A stretch of DNA of 64,000 nucleotides from Halohasta litchfieldiae (GCF_002788215.1 NZ_CP024845.1:1-64000); one strand, 5' to 3'; positions 36,449 to 48,949 are shown, counted from the first letter of the stretch. The notes: generated by a model from the sequence alone, not told the origin. Made by a program: numbers and translations.

Positions 36449-36610
36449 TACACCACTGTGGCCTCCCGTTGGTCAAAAGCCGTTCTACCTCCGTCTACAG
36501 AGGTCTATGCTACCGTTAACCATGGGCTACCGGAGAGTAGTTGCTTGCTACACCGGATGAACCGTCGACCGAGCCACAGTCGTTTTGTCGCTCGTGGTCC
36601 AAGCAGAGCT

Positions 36611-36910
36611 ATGACCACCGACAAGATAGAGGGCGACCGATTTCTGGTCGGCATCCATCTCACTGAGTCGGATTTGGAGTTCGTCGTTCGTGTTCCAAGC
36701 GATATCGACTCCGGATGGACCGACCCCGAGGAATTTCAACGGCTCGTTGCAGACGTGACATGGGAGGAGCTCGATCAGGAGTCGACGCTCCGAACGATTG
36801 CAACAGCGGGTTCACCCGGTGATACCGTGATGCTCGGTAGCGTACGGCTTATGACGGATGGGACGGTCGTCTCACACGATCTATCCTCGCCTGATTTGGA
36901 CGACGAGTAG
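36611..36910 (+). CDS. Small haloarchaeal protein, function unknown
   Basis: 99 residues beginning MTTDKIEGDRFLVGIHLTES. Acidic, soluble, with a predicted alpha-beta pattern and no cysteines or membrane segment. I do not recognise the family. ATG 36611 is taken; the frame is open upstream because it runs antisense through the start of the YchF gene. It is the last gene before the rRNA operon terminator. Confidence 0.6.
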   Translation: MTTDKIEGDRFLVGIHLTESDLEFVVRVPSDIDSGWTDPEEFQRLVADVTWEELDQESTLRTIATAGSPGDTVMLGSVRLMTDGTVVSHDLSSPDLDDE

Positions 36911-37145
36911 GCTTTTTCTGTGTGAGTGGCCACCACGCGTACTCACGTCGATACCATCTTGAGGTTCGACAGTGGTTCCGCTCCAACAAACGAGCTTCAG
37001 AAATTCAGAGAGGGTCACGTTGTCGACGAGGCCCAGCTACGGAGGACGTATGCCCCTGAAGTAGGTTGACTGCACAGCGCGGCTGCTCTGGGCTCCAATA
37101 TGAATTGGAGAGCAACAGCGGAGATCGCTGTCGCTCTATAAATAC
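36911..37145. other. Spacer between the small gene and the rRNA terminator, no gene seen
   Basis: About 235 bases. It carries a T-run (GCTTTTTCTG) just after the stop of the 36611 gene, which may end its transcript, and CTCTATAAATAC near 37134, which is AT-rich but has no gene in the right place to serve. No tRNA-Cys, which follows 5S in some haloarchaeal rRNA operons, is present. Confidence 0.5.
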
Positions 37146-37178
37146 AAAAAGCCCCGAGCAACAGCAGTGCTGTCGCTC
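37146..37178 (-). terminator. rRNA operon terminator
   Basis: On the minus strand GAGCGACAGCA and TGCTGTTGCTC pair over up to 11 bases (37156-37178), followed by GGGGC and a run of five T (37146-37150). It lies about 50 bases after the 5S gene, where operon transcription should stop. Confidence 0.65.
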
Positions 37179-37227
37179 GAAGGCTAATGAATGAGGGGTG
37201 ATTCCGGCCGAATCACCGAATATGAAT

Positions 37228-37349
37228 AGGGGCGGCGAACCACGACTCCCAGAGGGTCTCCCACTCCAGTACTGCGCGGAACGCAGACGAGCTTAACTTC
37301 CGTGTTCGGGATGGGTACGGGTGGAACCTCGTCGCTATGGCCGCCGTAA
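37228..37349 (-). rRNA. rrf: 5S ribosomal RNA
   Basis: About 122 bases on the minus strand. Starts TTACGGCGGCCATAGCGA, contains the conserved CCCGTACCCATCCCGAACAC and GAGTACTGG-like CAGTACTGGAGTGGG, and ends GGTTCGCCGCCCC, which pairs with the 5' end. Ends are placed by alignment in memory to haloarchaeal 5S and may be off by one or two bases. Confidence 0.93.
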
Positions 37350-37410
37350 GGCTGATCAACGGAATCGAACCGTTGTAAATCCAAATCAGTCAGTACGGTA
37401 TGTACTAATT

Positions 37411-37451
37411 CGTGTGTAGTGTGCAATCCAGTAAGCGCCTGGACCCAATAC
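37411..37451 (-). repeat. 23S rRNA processing stem, 3' side
   Basis: GTGCAATCCAG (37421-37431) and GCCTGGACCCAATAC (37437-37451) are complementary, with bulges, to CTGGATTGCAC and GTACTGGGTCCAG(T)GGACGC at 40542-40580 before the 23S gene. Archaeal pre-23S is cut at a bulge-helix-bulge in such a stem by the tRNA-splicing endonuclease. Confidence 0.75.
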
Positions 37452-37471
37452 GATGGGTCAGTGCAGTATGA

Positions 37472-40386
<2,915 letters not shown>

Positions 40387-40541
40387 TGATTGAGACGAAC
40401 TGAATCGTCTCATGGTTGAGACAATCTCCAAAGGAGATTGCCTCGTGATGAGACAGTCTAAGACTGTCTCGAAGATCGAGACACACGACGTGTCTCGAAT
40501 GTATGTTCACTGTACCCGGTGAGACCACAATGGTCTCTAAC

Positions 40542-40580
40542 GTACTGGGTCCAGTGGACGCCTGGATTGCACGTACACAC
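40542..40580 (-). repeat. 23S rRNA processing stem, 5' side
   Basis: Partner of the 37411-37451 strand. CTGGATTGCAC (40562-40572) and GTACTGGGTCCAG (40542-40554) base-pair with the sequence after 23S, closing the pre-23S loop. Confidence 0.75.
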
Positions 40581-40722
40581 GATATCATCACACACCGAGG
40601 TGGTACGCCGGTGTGTTCTACCCTTCCCATCCACGCTTACGCGGGACGGTGCATCGGTTTCTGCGTATTACACCCGAATGCCGTCACCCGTATAAGGGGC
40701 ACGGTTCATGGATGCGCAACGA

Positions 40723-40794
40723 TGGACTCAGTGGGATTCGAACCCACGGCATCCTCCTTGCAAAGGAGGCACTCTGCCGCTGAGCTATGAGCCC
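40723..40794 (-). tRNA. tRNA-Ala (anticodon TGC) in the 16S-23S spacer
   Basis: 72 bases. Acceptor GGGCTCA with GAGTCC-type partner, D-arm AGCTCAGCGG, anticodon stem CCTCC/GGAGG with loop TTTGCAA giving TGC, and T-arm GGGTTCGAATCCC. Position between 16S and 23S is the normal archaeal place for tRNA-Ala. Confidence 0.95.
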
Positions 40795-40831
40795 AACTCG
40801 GTCGGCAAAGCCGACCGAGTCGAGATGAAAT

Positions 40832-40849
40832 GTTAGCCTTGGTAGTTCG
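40832..40849 (-). repeat. 16S rRNA processing stem, 3' side
   Basis: GTTAGCCTTGGTAGTTCG is an exact 18-base inverted copy of CGAACTACCAAGGCTAAC at 42569-42586 in the leader. The two strands close the pre-16S loop for bulge-helix-bulge cleavage. Confidence 0.85.
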
Positions 40850-40968
40850 AAGGTGCCCGATGGCACGGAAACGCCGAGTGGAATCGCGTTGACTCAGAGA
40901 GAGTCAACGTCGGACCGCAGATGAGTATGAACGGTGAGTCTGCCCGAAGTGGGCAGATCTCGATCTGT

Positions 40969-42441
<1,473 letters not shown>

Positions 42442-42568
42442 GTGTCCAACTGTCTCGAAGAGACAGTTGGGGGTTGGCGGGAACAATTTCCTTGAAGGGA
42501 AATTGGTCACCAAAATGTGTCTCATTGCATGGTCCGAGTTCGGCATCCTCCGAGCAATCGGGTGACAC

Positions 42569-42586
42569 CGAACTACCAAGGCTAAC
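42569..42586 (-). repeat. 16S rRNA processing stem, 5' side
   Basis: CGAACTACCAAGGCTAAC in the rRNA leader, 128 bases before the 16S 5' end, exactly complementary to 40832-40849. Confidence 0.85.
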
Positions 42587-42656
42587 GTCGGATCCCATCT
42601 GTACGGCGTACCGCAGGGGCGGGATCCCCATTTCTTCGGATTAGATCGAAGGTGAG

Positions 42657-42678
42657 TCACGGGTATAAACCCGTCGAA
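42657..42678 (-). promoter_or_regulatory. rRNA promoter, proximal
   Basis: On the minus strand TTCGACGGGTTTATACCCGTGA, which contains the haloarchaeal rRNA promoter core TTCGACGG followed by a TTTATA box. The start of transcription should be near 42640, about 200 bases before mature 16S. Confidence 0.8.
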
Positions 42679-42788
42679 CTCGACCTAGGTTCGGGCGATC
42701 CGAACTAGCTTCGATCCGCTCCACGAGTGCCGGCCGAATTGAACGGCCTTGCAATCTCGTATGTTGTCTGTTGCATTCCATCCGAATG

Positions 42789-42807
42789 CCCTTATACACT
42801 TAAGGGC
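42789..42807 (-). promoter_or_regulatory. Possible rRNA promoter, middle
   Basis: On the minus strand CCCTTAAGTGTATAAGGGC, a near palindrome with two TATA-like cores. It lacks the TTCGACGG upstream element of the other two sites, so the assignment is weaker. Confidence 0.45.
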
Positions 42808-42898
42808 ATTGTTTCGAGATGGCCGCCGTCGGGCGATTCCGACAGCGGGTGTCGGCCGGAGTGACCCGACCGACCTTCGCATTACAACGAATGCCGGT

Positions 42899-42920
42899 CG
42901 AATACTTAACCCCGTCGAAC
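42899..42920 (-). promoter_or_regulatory. rRNA promoter, distal
   Basis: On the minus strand TTCGACGGGGTTAAGTATTCG, sharing TTCGACGG and a TTAA box with the proximal site 240 bases away. Tandem promoters of this type are known for haloarchaeal rRNA operons. Confidence 0.7.
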
Positions 42921-43311
42921 CAAAGGCGCCACGTCATGCGGTTTCATGCCGTGTGGATGCGATTGCGTACCATCTTTCAACGACAGGTTGCTGATTACGT
43001 CGACGCAGAGTCTGATTGAAGCACACGCACGTGCGCGAAAACAAAAACGGATCCAAGAAAATGCCCAGATGGTCTCAGTTGGATTGGCGATCAAAAAAGT
43101 ACGGAACTCACCAACCGAGGGACGACCAGACCCGGCGGGTCGACAAGAGTACATGTGGTTGAAAATACGAGCAGCTGCCAACGAGCTGATCACGGGGCCA
43201 CGAACCAATAAAGACAAAAAGCAGTTGGTAGAGAGTCGAGCTAGTACAGAACGAACGACTTAGGCTCTGATACACTGTCTGTGTGGTTTGTGGTTGGCTT
43301 CCCACAAGAGC
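42921..43311. other. Spacer between rRNA promoters and tbp, no supported gene
   Basis: About 390 bases. A plus-strand frame (42946-43263) and an opposing minus-strand frame both stay open, but neither has a recognisable family, start signal or halophile composition. The plus-strand frame is Lys/Arg/Gln-rich rather than acidic, which argues against a real gene. Confidence 0.5.
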
Positions 43312-43315
43312 AATA

Positions 43316-43376
43316 ATATAAAACCGGCGAAAGTAGTTTATAACGGGTCGGTTTATAAGGGAGGCTTGTATATAAG
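43316..43376 (+). promoter_or_regulatory. Cluster of TATA-like boxes before tbp
   Basis: Four AT boxes in 60 bases: TATAAAA near 43318, TTTATAA at 43337-43343, TTTATAAG at 43352-43359 and TATATAAG at 43369-43376. The third is about 30 bases before ATG 43386 and is the likely promoter of a leaderless mRNA. The others could bind TBP itself and provide autoregulation; this is an inference. Confidence 0.6.
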
Positions 43377-43385
43377 GTAGTATAG

Positions 43386-43946
43386 ATGACAGCGCCGGCA
43401 GACTCCATTGAAATCCAGAACGTGGTCGCATCGACAGGTATCGGTCAGGAACTCGATCTTGAGGCACTCGCCGAGGACCTTCCGGGGGCGGACTTCAATC
43501 CGGACAACTTCCCCGGTCTCGTCTACCGGACCCAGGAGCCGAAAGCCGCCGCACTGATCTTCCGGTCGGGGAAGATCGTCTGTACCGGTGCCAAAAGCAT
43601 CGATGACGTGCACGAAGCACTCGGCATCATCTTCGAAAAGCTTCGTGGACTCAGCATCCCCGTCGAGGAAGACCCCGAGATTACGGTCCAGAACATTGTG
43701 TCGAGTGCCGACCTCGGCCACAACCTCAATCTCAACGCGCTTGCGATTGGACTTGGGCTCGAAGACGTCGAGTACGAACCTGAGCAGTTCCCCGGCCTCG
43801 TCTACCGGATGGACGAACCAGAAGTCGTAATCCTGCTGTTCGGCAGCGGGAAGATCGTCATTACCGGTGGCAAGCAGACCCAAGACGCAACCGCCGCCGT
43901 CGAGCAGATCGTCGAGCGGATCGAAGACCTCGGCCTGCTGGGCTAA
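43386..43946 (+). CDS. tbp: TATA-box-binding protein
   Basis: 186 residues, the standard two direct repeats: IEIQNVVASTGIGQELDL..NFPGLVYRTQEPKAAALIF.. SGKIVCTGAKS and ITVQNIVSSADLGHNLNL..QFPGLVYRMDEPEVVILLF..SGKIVITGGK. It is acidic as in halophiles. It nucleates transcription initiation together with TFB. The gene is divergent from the rRNA operon and converges on orc1/cdc6. Haloarchaea often have several tbp genes. Confidence 0.97.
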   Translation: MTAPADSIEIQNVVASTGIGQELDLEALAEDLPGADFNPDNFPGLVYRTQEPKAAALIFRSGKIVCTGAKSIDDVHEALGIIFEKLRGLSIPVEEDPEITVQNIVSSADLGHNLNLNALAIGLGLEDVEYEPEQFPGLVYRMDEPEVVILLFGSGKIVITGGKQTQDATAAVEQIVERIEDLGLLG

Positions 43947-44045
43947 ACGCGGTCGACCAACTGACCAGTCGGTGTGAGGGTTCAACCCTACGCCGAGTGG
44001 ATTTCTGCCGTATCCTGTGTCAAACAGCGGTGCGTGGGGTGGCGT

Positions 44046-45251
44046 CTACGACGTGCTTTCTTCGGTCAGCACGTCTTTGACGACTTCGGGATCTTCGAGC
44101 AGTTGGTGGTTCGTGTAGCTGCCTTCGGCGCTGCCGCCGCTGTGTTTCGACTGCTCAATAATGTCGAGAAACGCGTGTTCTTTCAGGAGATCACGGACAC
44201 GCCGCAGTGAGAGACTCTCGGAGCCCTCCTGTCGACAGATGTTTTCGTAGATTTCGTAGACGCGACTCGTTCGGAACCCTTCCTGTTGCGGATTGGACAG
44301 CGACAGCACCGCAAGGGCCTGGAGGACGTACCGCGAGTGGGGCGTCGAGCCACGGATTAGTTCCCGGAAGCGGTCGGTTTCAGCCCGTTGGCGGGCTTGG
44401 GTGACGAACTGTTCTCTGACGGTTGTCGACCCATTTGACTGAGCGATCTCGCCGGCGTACCGCAGAATGTCGATTGCCTTGCGCGCGTCCCCGTGTTCAC
44501 GGGCTGCCAACGCGGCTGCGCGCGGGATCGTTGAGGCTTCGAGGACACCATCCCGGAAGGCGTCGCTCCGGGCCTCCATGATGTTCCGGAGCTGGTTGGC
44601 GTCGTATGGCGGAAAGACGAACTCCCGTTCACAGAGGCTGGATTTGACGCGTTCGTCCATTCGATCTTTGTACTGGATCTTGTTGCTGATCCCGAGGACG
44701 CCGAGTTTGCAGTCGGTGATCTTGCCTGCCTCGCCCGCACGCGAGAGTTGCATGAGAATGTCGTCGTCGCTGAGTTTGTCGATCTCGTCGAGGATGATCA
44801 CCACCACGTCGAACCGTTGGTCGAGGATGCGCCAGAGTCGCTTGTAGTAGGTCGACGTACTGAGTCCCTTGTCGGGGATGTTGATATCGGTCGCCTCCAC
44901 ATCGTTGACGCTATCGGCGATGGTTTGGACGGCCTGAGTTTCGGTCGTGTCTTGGGCGCAGTCGACGTAGGCGAACGTTGCGGTGACACCTTCATCGCCC
45001 GCGGTCTCGATGAGTCGACGGGAGACGTATTTCGCACAAAGTGATTTTCCGGTACCCGTTTTGCCGTAGATCAACACGTTGCTCGGACTCTGCCCGAAGA
45101 TAGCGGGGTTGACCGCCGTGGCGAGCTGGGAGATCTCGTCGTCTCGGCCGACGATCCGACCCTCGCCGGGCAGGTGGCTGATCTCTAAGAGTTCTTTGGT
45201 GGCGAAAATCGGGTCCTCACGAGTAAATAGATCGTCCGCAGTCTCAGACAT
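44046..45251 (-). CDS. orc1: Orc1/Cdc6 replication initiator
   Basis: 401 residues. AAA+ ATPase with Walker A LIYGKTGTGKSLCAKY (near residue 60), Walker B VVVIILDEIDKLSDDD (near 150), sensor 1 LGVLGISN and sensor 2 HGDARKAIDIL (near 268), then a C-terminal winged helix that binds ORB sites. The start ATG 45251 gives MSETADDLFTREDPIF; GTG-type upstream extension to 45308 would run through an ORB site. It lies next to seven ORB-like repeats, the usual arrangement in which the initiator gene adjoins its own origin. Confidence 0.95.
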   Translation of the reverse strand: MSETADDLFTREDPIFATKELLEISHLPGEGRIVGRDDEISQLATAVNPAIFGQSPSNVLIYGKTGTGKSLCAKYVSRRLIETAGDEGVTATFAYVDCAQDTTETQAVQTIADSVNDVEATDINIPDKGLSTSTYYKRLWRILDQRFDVVVIILDEIDKLSDDDILMQLSRAGEAGKITDCKLGVLGISNKIQYKDRMDERVKSSLCEREFVFPPYDANQLRNIMEARSDAFRDGVLEASTIPRAAALAAREHGDARKAIDILRYAGEIAQSNGSTTVREQFVTQARQRAETDRFRELIRGSTPHSRYVLQALAVLSLSNPQQEGFRTSRVYEIYENICRQEGSESLSLRRVRDLLKEHAFLDIIEQSKHSGGSAEGSYTNHQLLEDPEVVKDVLTEESTS

Positions 45252-45260
45252 ACCCCAAGA

Positions 45261-45283
45261 CACCACGTTTCCGGTGAAATGGG
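45261..45283 (-). repeat. ORB element 1
   Basis: CACCACGTTTCCGGTGAAATGGG; read on the minus strand it gives TTTCACCGGAAACGTGGTG, the origin recognition box core. It lies 10 bases before the orc1 start codon and may also allow autorepression. Confidence 0.85.
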
Positions 45284-45303
45284 TTTCCCTTTGACCGTCG
45301 AGA

Positions 45304-45331
45304 CACACACACCACGTTTCCGGTGAAACCC
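45304..45331 (-). repeat. ORB element 2
   Basis: CACACACCACGTTTCCGGTGAAACCC; minus-strand reading TTTCACCGGAAACGTGGTGTGTG. Same orientation as element 1. Confidence 0.87.
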
Positions 45332-45403
45332 GGATCGAGGGTGGTGGTCGACCTGAAACGGTGGTCGACCTCCTGCAAGCAATCGATACGTGCGCGGTGA
45401 GAG

Positions 45404-45441
45404 CTAATCGGGGAAATGAGTACTAATCGGGGAAATGAGTA
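45404..45441. repeat. 19-bp perfect tandem repeat in the origin
   Basis: CTAATCGGGGAAATGAGTA occurs twice without a gap (45404-45422, 45423-45441), followed by a partial inverted echo TAGATTAG. It is not an ORB site. It lies between ORB 2 and the AT-rich element. Confidence 0.9.
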
Positions 45442-45743
45442 TAGATTAGTTACGAAAGACAGTGCTGCTAAGCTCTCTGTCGACGGGTGTCGCTCGTACA
45501 GAGCTTAAAATAAAGGACGAAACCACGACACGGAAACCGAAACCGGAAAAGAAACGCTTCGACTCGATACTAACTGAGTAGTCTACTTTTGCTGTATGCG
45601 AGTAGTTTACTGGACTTTTAGGCGTTTTAGTATATAATTGTATCTATGTAGTTGAATTAAGTTATGTTTCTTCCAGTATAAAGGCCAAAGAAACAGAGGT
45701 GTTGTGGCGGTGTGTTTGAAGACAAAGCCACCTCTGTGGCTGG

Positions 45744-45768
45744 TTTCACCGGAAACACGGTGTGTGTG
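45744..45768 (+). repeat. ORB element 3
   Basis: TTTCACCGGAAACACGGTGTG followed by TGAG; the best match to the ORB consensus on the right side of the AT-rich element. A small hairpin AGCCAC-CTCT-GTGGCT (45726-45741) precedes it. Confidence 0.88.
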
Positions 45769-45920
45769 AGGACACGTTGAGCAACGACTTGACCGACTGC
45801 TCACCTATTGGCAGATCGCTCGATCATGGTCGACCGAGACCATCCCTACTTGTGGTCGGTCCTTCGTGCTCGGAGTCGACGCTCACCGAGCTCAGATACA
45901 AAATTGGAGAGATATCATTG

Positions 45921-46104
45921 TTTCACCGGAAATACGGTGTGAGACTCATCGTCACAACCGATCTTTTCACTGGAAACGTAGTGTGAATTCGAGCCAGACA
46001 GGTAGTTGTTTCATCGGAAATGCGGTGTGGGTAGCTGGCTCAGTGTCATCTTATATGCAGGCTCGTAACAGTCTCCTGTTTCATCGGAAACGCGGTGTGG
46101 GTCG
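45921..46104 (+). repeat. ORB elements 4 to 7
   Basis: Four more boxes in the same orientation as element 3: TTTCACCGGAAATACGGTGTG (45921), TTTCACTGGAAACGTAGTGTG (45965), TTTCATCGGAAATGCGGTGTG (46009) and TTTCATCGGAAACGCGGTGTG (46079). Start-to-start spacing is 44, 44 and 70 bases. The core GGAAA-ACGGTGTG-like part is the most conserved. Confidence 0.85.
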
Positions 46105-46110
46105 GATTGT

Positions 46111-46401
46111 TCCGTAGTCTCCCTCGACCGAAATGTAGCAGGTTCAACAAGAGACACCCAATAGGTGGCATCTATTCAGAGAAAGTGAGCAATTACTATC
46201 ATTGTCTAGACACTGTTTGGGTATTTGGAGATAATATGGGCTATTTCTGTGGGCAAAACCATGTATGAAGGGGTAGATTAATTACTGTAGGTTAGAGTGA
46301 AAAACTTGTATGATGATTGGATTCGATGGGAGAGAATCCGCCAGCGACGGTCGCAGTAGCAACACAGTTAGACGTTCACTGACAAATCGGAGACTCTACT
46401 A
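46111..46401. other. AT-rich spacer between the origin and the HTH-repeat gene
   Basis: About 290 bases, with no ORB match and no gene. It must contain the promoter of the 46402 gene; AT-rich stretches GATTAATTAC (46274-46283) and GTGAAAAACTTGTATGATG (46298) are candidates. Confidence 0.4.
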
Positions 46402-48009
46402 ATGCCAAAAGACACAGATTCCGTTATTTTCAGCGAGACGGAACGCAAAATCCTCGAACTAGCGCTACAGAATCCTGAACTGTCGAACACCGAAATTGCC
46501 GAACAGACGGGTATGCGAATCACGCTCGTGCGGGACACACGAGCAGAGTACGAAGACGATGTCGAACTCGCCGAGGGTGTCGCCGAGAGCGACGCTGGAA
46601 GTGCCGCAGACTCGGTGACGGTCGAGGCCGCGGAGCTCAGCGAGACACAGCAGGCGATTCTCGAAACCGCGGCGAACGATCCGACGATGATGAACGCGGA
46701 TATCGCTGCCGAGACCGGCGCGCGGATCGCACTCGTCCGTGATACGCTCGACCAGTACGGGGACGCTGTCGACACAGCGGCCGAAAGCGGCGCCGACGCC
46801 GACGAAGACGAGGGTGACGAGGACACGGTCTCCGAACCGAACGATACACAGGCCGCAATCCTCGACCTCGCTTCGGAGAATCCCGACATGACGAACGCTG
46901 ACATCGCCGAGCAGACAGGCGCTCGAATCACACTCGTCCGAGATACACTCAACGAGTTCGACGGCACCAGCGGAGCCGTCGACCCCAACACCGATGCTGC
47001 CAGCGGATCGGCAGCGGTCGACGCCGATGGGTTCTCGGAGATCAAACTCGAAATCCTCGAAGTTGCGCTGGAGAATCCGGATCTGACCAACGGCGAGATC
47101 GCCGACCGGACCGGCGCTCGGATCACGCTCGTCCGAGATACGATTGCGGACTACCAGTCCGACGACGAGGAGTCGACCGACACTGACACCGAAAGCGACA
47201 GTGGCAGCGACGAGATCCCATCGGCAATCGACACCGAGGCATTCTCCGAGACCCAAATCGAGATTCTCAAAACCGCACTCGCCAACCCGGAGCTAACCAA
47301 CGGCGAGCTCGCCGCACAGACCGGCACACGGCTCACGCTTGTTCGGGATACGATCCACGAACACGAATACGATGACAAGCCGTGGGACAAAGATCTCGAC
47401 GAGGAGCCAGTCGACGACTCCGAGGACGAGACGGAAAGCGAAACGACCTCGACAACCGAGACCATCGAGATGCCGGAGACGACAGCCTCCGATCTGCTCT
47501 CCGACATACAGCGCGAGATCCTCGAAACCGCCCTTGAAAACCCCGATCTAACAAACGGCGAGATCGCCGATCAGACCGGCACACGGCTCACGCTCGTGCG
47601 AGATACACGAGCCACCTACGAGAAGGCAGTCGACCTTGCTGAAGACTCTGAGGAGGCCACCGACACCGGGGCCAGTGCCTCCCAGACCGAAACTGCATCG
47701 GAACCAACCGCAAAACAGCGTACGATTCTCGATGCCGTTGCAGCCGATCCCGAACAAACCAACGGTGAGATCGCCGACCAAACCGGCGCTCGGATCACGC
47801 TCGTTCGAGATACACGTGAGCAGTACGGCGACCACGACCTTGCGGGCGAAATCGAGTCGACCGAGTCCGAGGGAACCGATGCCGCCGAATCTGGCGACGC
47901 CGCCACACCTGCTGCCGAAGCCGGCGGGGGGAATGGAGGACTGATGGTAGGGATACTGATTGTCCTGCTGCTGGCAATTGGTGTCGCAGCCGGACTGGGC
48001 GTCATCTGA
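46402..48009 (+). CDS. Origin-adjacent membrane-anchored protein with seven HTH repeats
   Basis: 535 residues. Seven copies of a 41-residue unit (about 10-50, 79-119, 146-186, 211-251, 281-321, 366-406, 435-475), each reading like ILExALENPDLTNGEIAD then QTGARITLVRDTxxxY. The unit has the spacing of a three-helix HTH of the Lrp/MarR type, with RITLVRD as recognition helix. Acidic Asp/Glu/Ser linkers separate the units. After a Gly-rich hinge, residues 514-534 form one membrane helix (GLMVGILIVLLLAIGVAAGL), leaving the HTH array in the cytoplasm if inserted tail-first. Position beside the origin recalls the conserved origin-associated gene oapA; I cannot verify identity. Confidence 0.85.
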   Translation: MPKDTDSVIFSETERKILELALQNPELSNTEIAEQTGMRITLVRDTRAEYEDDVELAEGVAESDAGSAADSVTVEAAELSETQQAILETAANDPTMMNADIAAETGARIALVRDTLDQYGDAVDTAAESGADADEDEGDEDTVSEPNDTQAAILDLASENPDMTNADIAEQTGARITLVRDTLNEFDGTSGAVDPNTDAASGSAAVDADGFSEIKLEILEVALENPDLTNGEIADRTGARITLVRDTIADYQSDDEESTDTDTESDSGSDEIPSAIDTEAFSETQIEILKTALANPELTNGELAAQTGTRLTLVRDTIHEHEYDDKPWDKDLDEEPVDDSEDETESETTSTTETIEMPETTASDLLSDIQREILETALENPDLTNGEIADQTGTRLTLVRDTRATYEKAVDLAEDSEEATDTGASASQTETASEPTAKQRTILDAVAADPEQTNGEIADQTGARITLVRDTREQYGDHDLAGEIESTESEGTDAAESGDAATPAAEAGGGNGGLMVGILIVLLLAIGVAAGLGVI

Positions 48010-48094
48010 TTGCGGTACTGGACTCATATCGACGAGTCTTTCATCGGATCACCGCACCGAACCACGAACCCATTTTGACACTTACTATTCGATG

Positions 48095-48850
48095 TCACGG
48101 AAGCGTCTCGCAAGCAAAACCGTCACTATCCCCGTCGAGACGGTGTGGGTCGCCGGAACTTTCGTCGAGAACCTGTTGGGCCTGTGCCTGCGTGTCGAAA
48201 TCCGAGCAGTCGTAGTCGCCATCTGGCGGCAGGGGTGGCACGTCGACACCCTCGGTCGACGAGTCAGTATCCGAACCATCGAACTCCCATAGCCCAATTG
48301 AGTTGCGTTGGGCATCCCGTTCGGTCGCAGCGAATGGCTCGCGTTGTGAGAACGTGCTGTCGTACAGCCGGGCATAACCATCCGACAGCAACCGCTTGTT
48401 GAAATTCTCGCCGTCGACATACACGTATACCAACAACCGGCCGTAGCTTCCGCGCCGATCCGCTGTAGGGTCGACGACGATTCGGACCTCCTCACCAGCC
48501 AGCTCGGCCTCGGCGAACTGCGTTGCCCGCTGACCCCAGTTATAAAGGTGGTCTCGACCCGCTGGCGTGTCAGGGATTCCCTCGAACTCGTCGGGAGACC
48601 CGCGGCCGAGCGTCGTCTCGGGGGTGTCGACGCCCAACAGTCGGAGCGTATCGGTTTGACCGTTTGCATACCGGATTTCGACGGTATCGCCATCGATCAC
48701 GCGAGTGACGGTGACTGTCCACTCGGTCACCTCATCGGACTGTGCGGCACTGCCACCGTCGACATCTGAGACCGGGATAACACCGCTGCAACCTGCCATA
48801 AAAGTAAATAAGACTACAAGAAAAATGGAAATAGAGTGACGACGTCGCAT
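48095..48850 (-). CDS. Secreted thermonuclease-like lipoprotein with Excalibur domain
   Basis: 251 residues. N-terminus [21 protein letters not shown] is a lipoprotein signal with lipobox FMAGC. Residues about 45-180 are a staphylococcal-nuclease domain: [40 protein letters not shown] and [14 protein letters not shown], including the catalytic Asp, Arg and Glu-type residues. The last 40 residues form an Excalibur calcium site ([24 protein letters not shown]). It should be anchored outside the cell and cut DNA or RNA. It lies 110 bases downstream of the candidate peptide gene on the same strand. Confidence 0.88.
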   Translation of the reverse strand: MRRRHSISIFLVVLFTFMAGCSGVIPVSDVDGGSAAQSDEVTEWTVTVTRVIDGDTVEIRYANGQTDTLRLLGVDTPETTLGRGSPDEFEGIPDTPAGRDHLYNWGQRATQFAEAELAGEEVRIVVDPTADRRGSYGRLLVYVYVDGENFNKRLLSDGYARLYDSTFSQREPFAATERDAQRNSIGLWEFDGSDTDSSTEGVDVPPLPPDGDYDCSDFDTQAQAQQVLDESSGDPHRLDGDSDGFACETLP

Positions 48851-48949
48851 AAACACATATCAGGGCACACTCACAAGAAGGGGTCGGTTGGAGAGCTGTG
48901 GCGCTCAAGATGGGTCGACAGTTCGATCAGTAAGAGCGATTCAACTGGT

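Larger units (their letters stand above)
45252..46110. other. Chromosomal replication origin (oriC1-type)
   Basis: The region upstream of orc1 carries two ORB-like repeats in one orientation (45261-45283, 45304-45331) and five in the other (45744-45768, 45921-45942, 45965-45986, 46009-46031, 46079-46104). Between them lies a very AT-rich stretch (about 45590-45690), a likely duplex-unwinding element, preceded by a 19-bp tandem repeat and an interrupted inverted repeat. No protein-coding gene is visible. This matches the known architecture of haloarchaeal origins. Confidence 0.9.

Noticed and set aside
42946..43263. 105-codon frame upstream of tbp.
   Set aside because: Basic rather than acidic composition, no family, no promoter or start signal, and it overlaps an equally open opposing frame.
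45261..46104. Regularly spaced repeats considered as a CRISPR array.
   Set aside because: They are diverged, occur in both orientations, are unevenly spaced and match the origin recognition box core; no cas genes are present.
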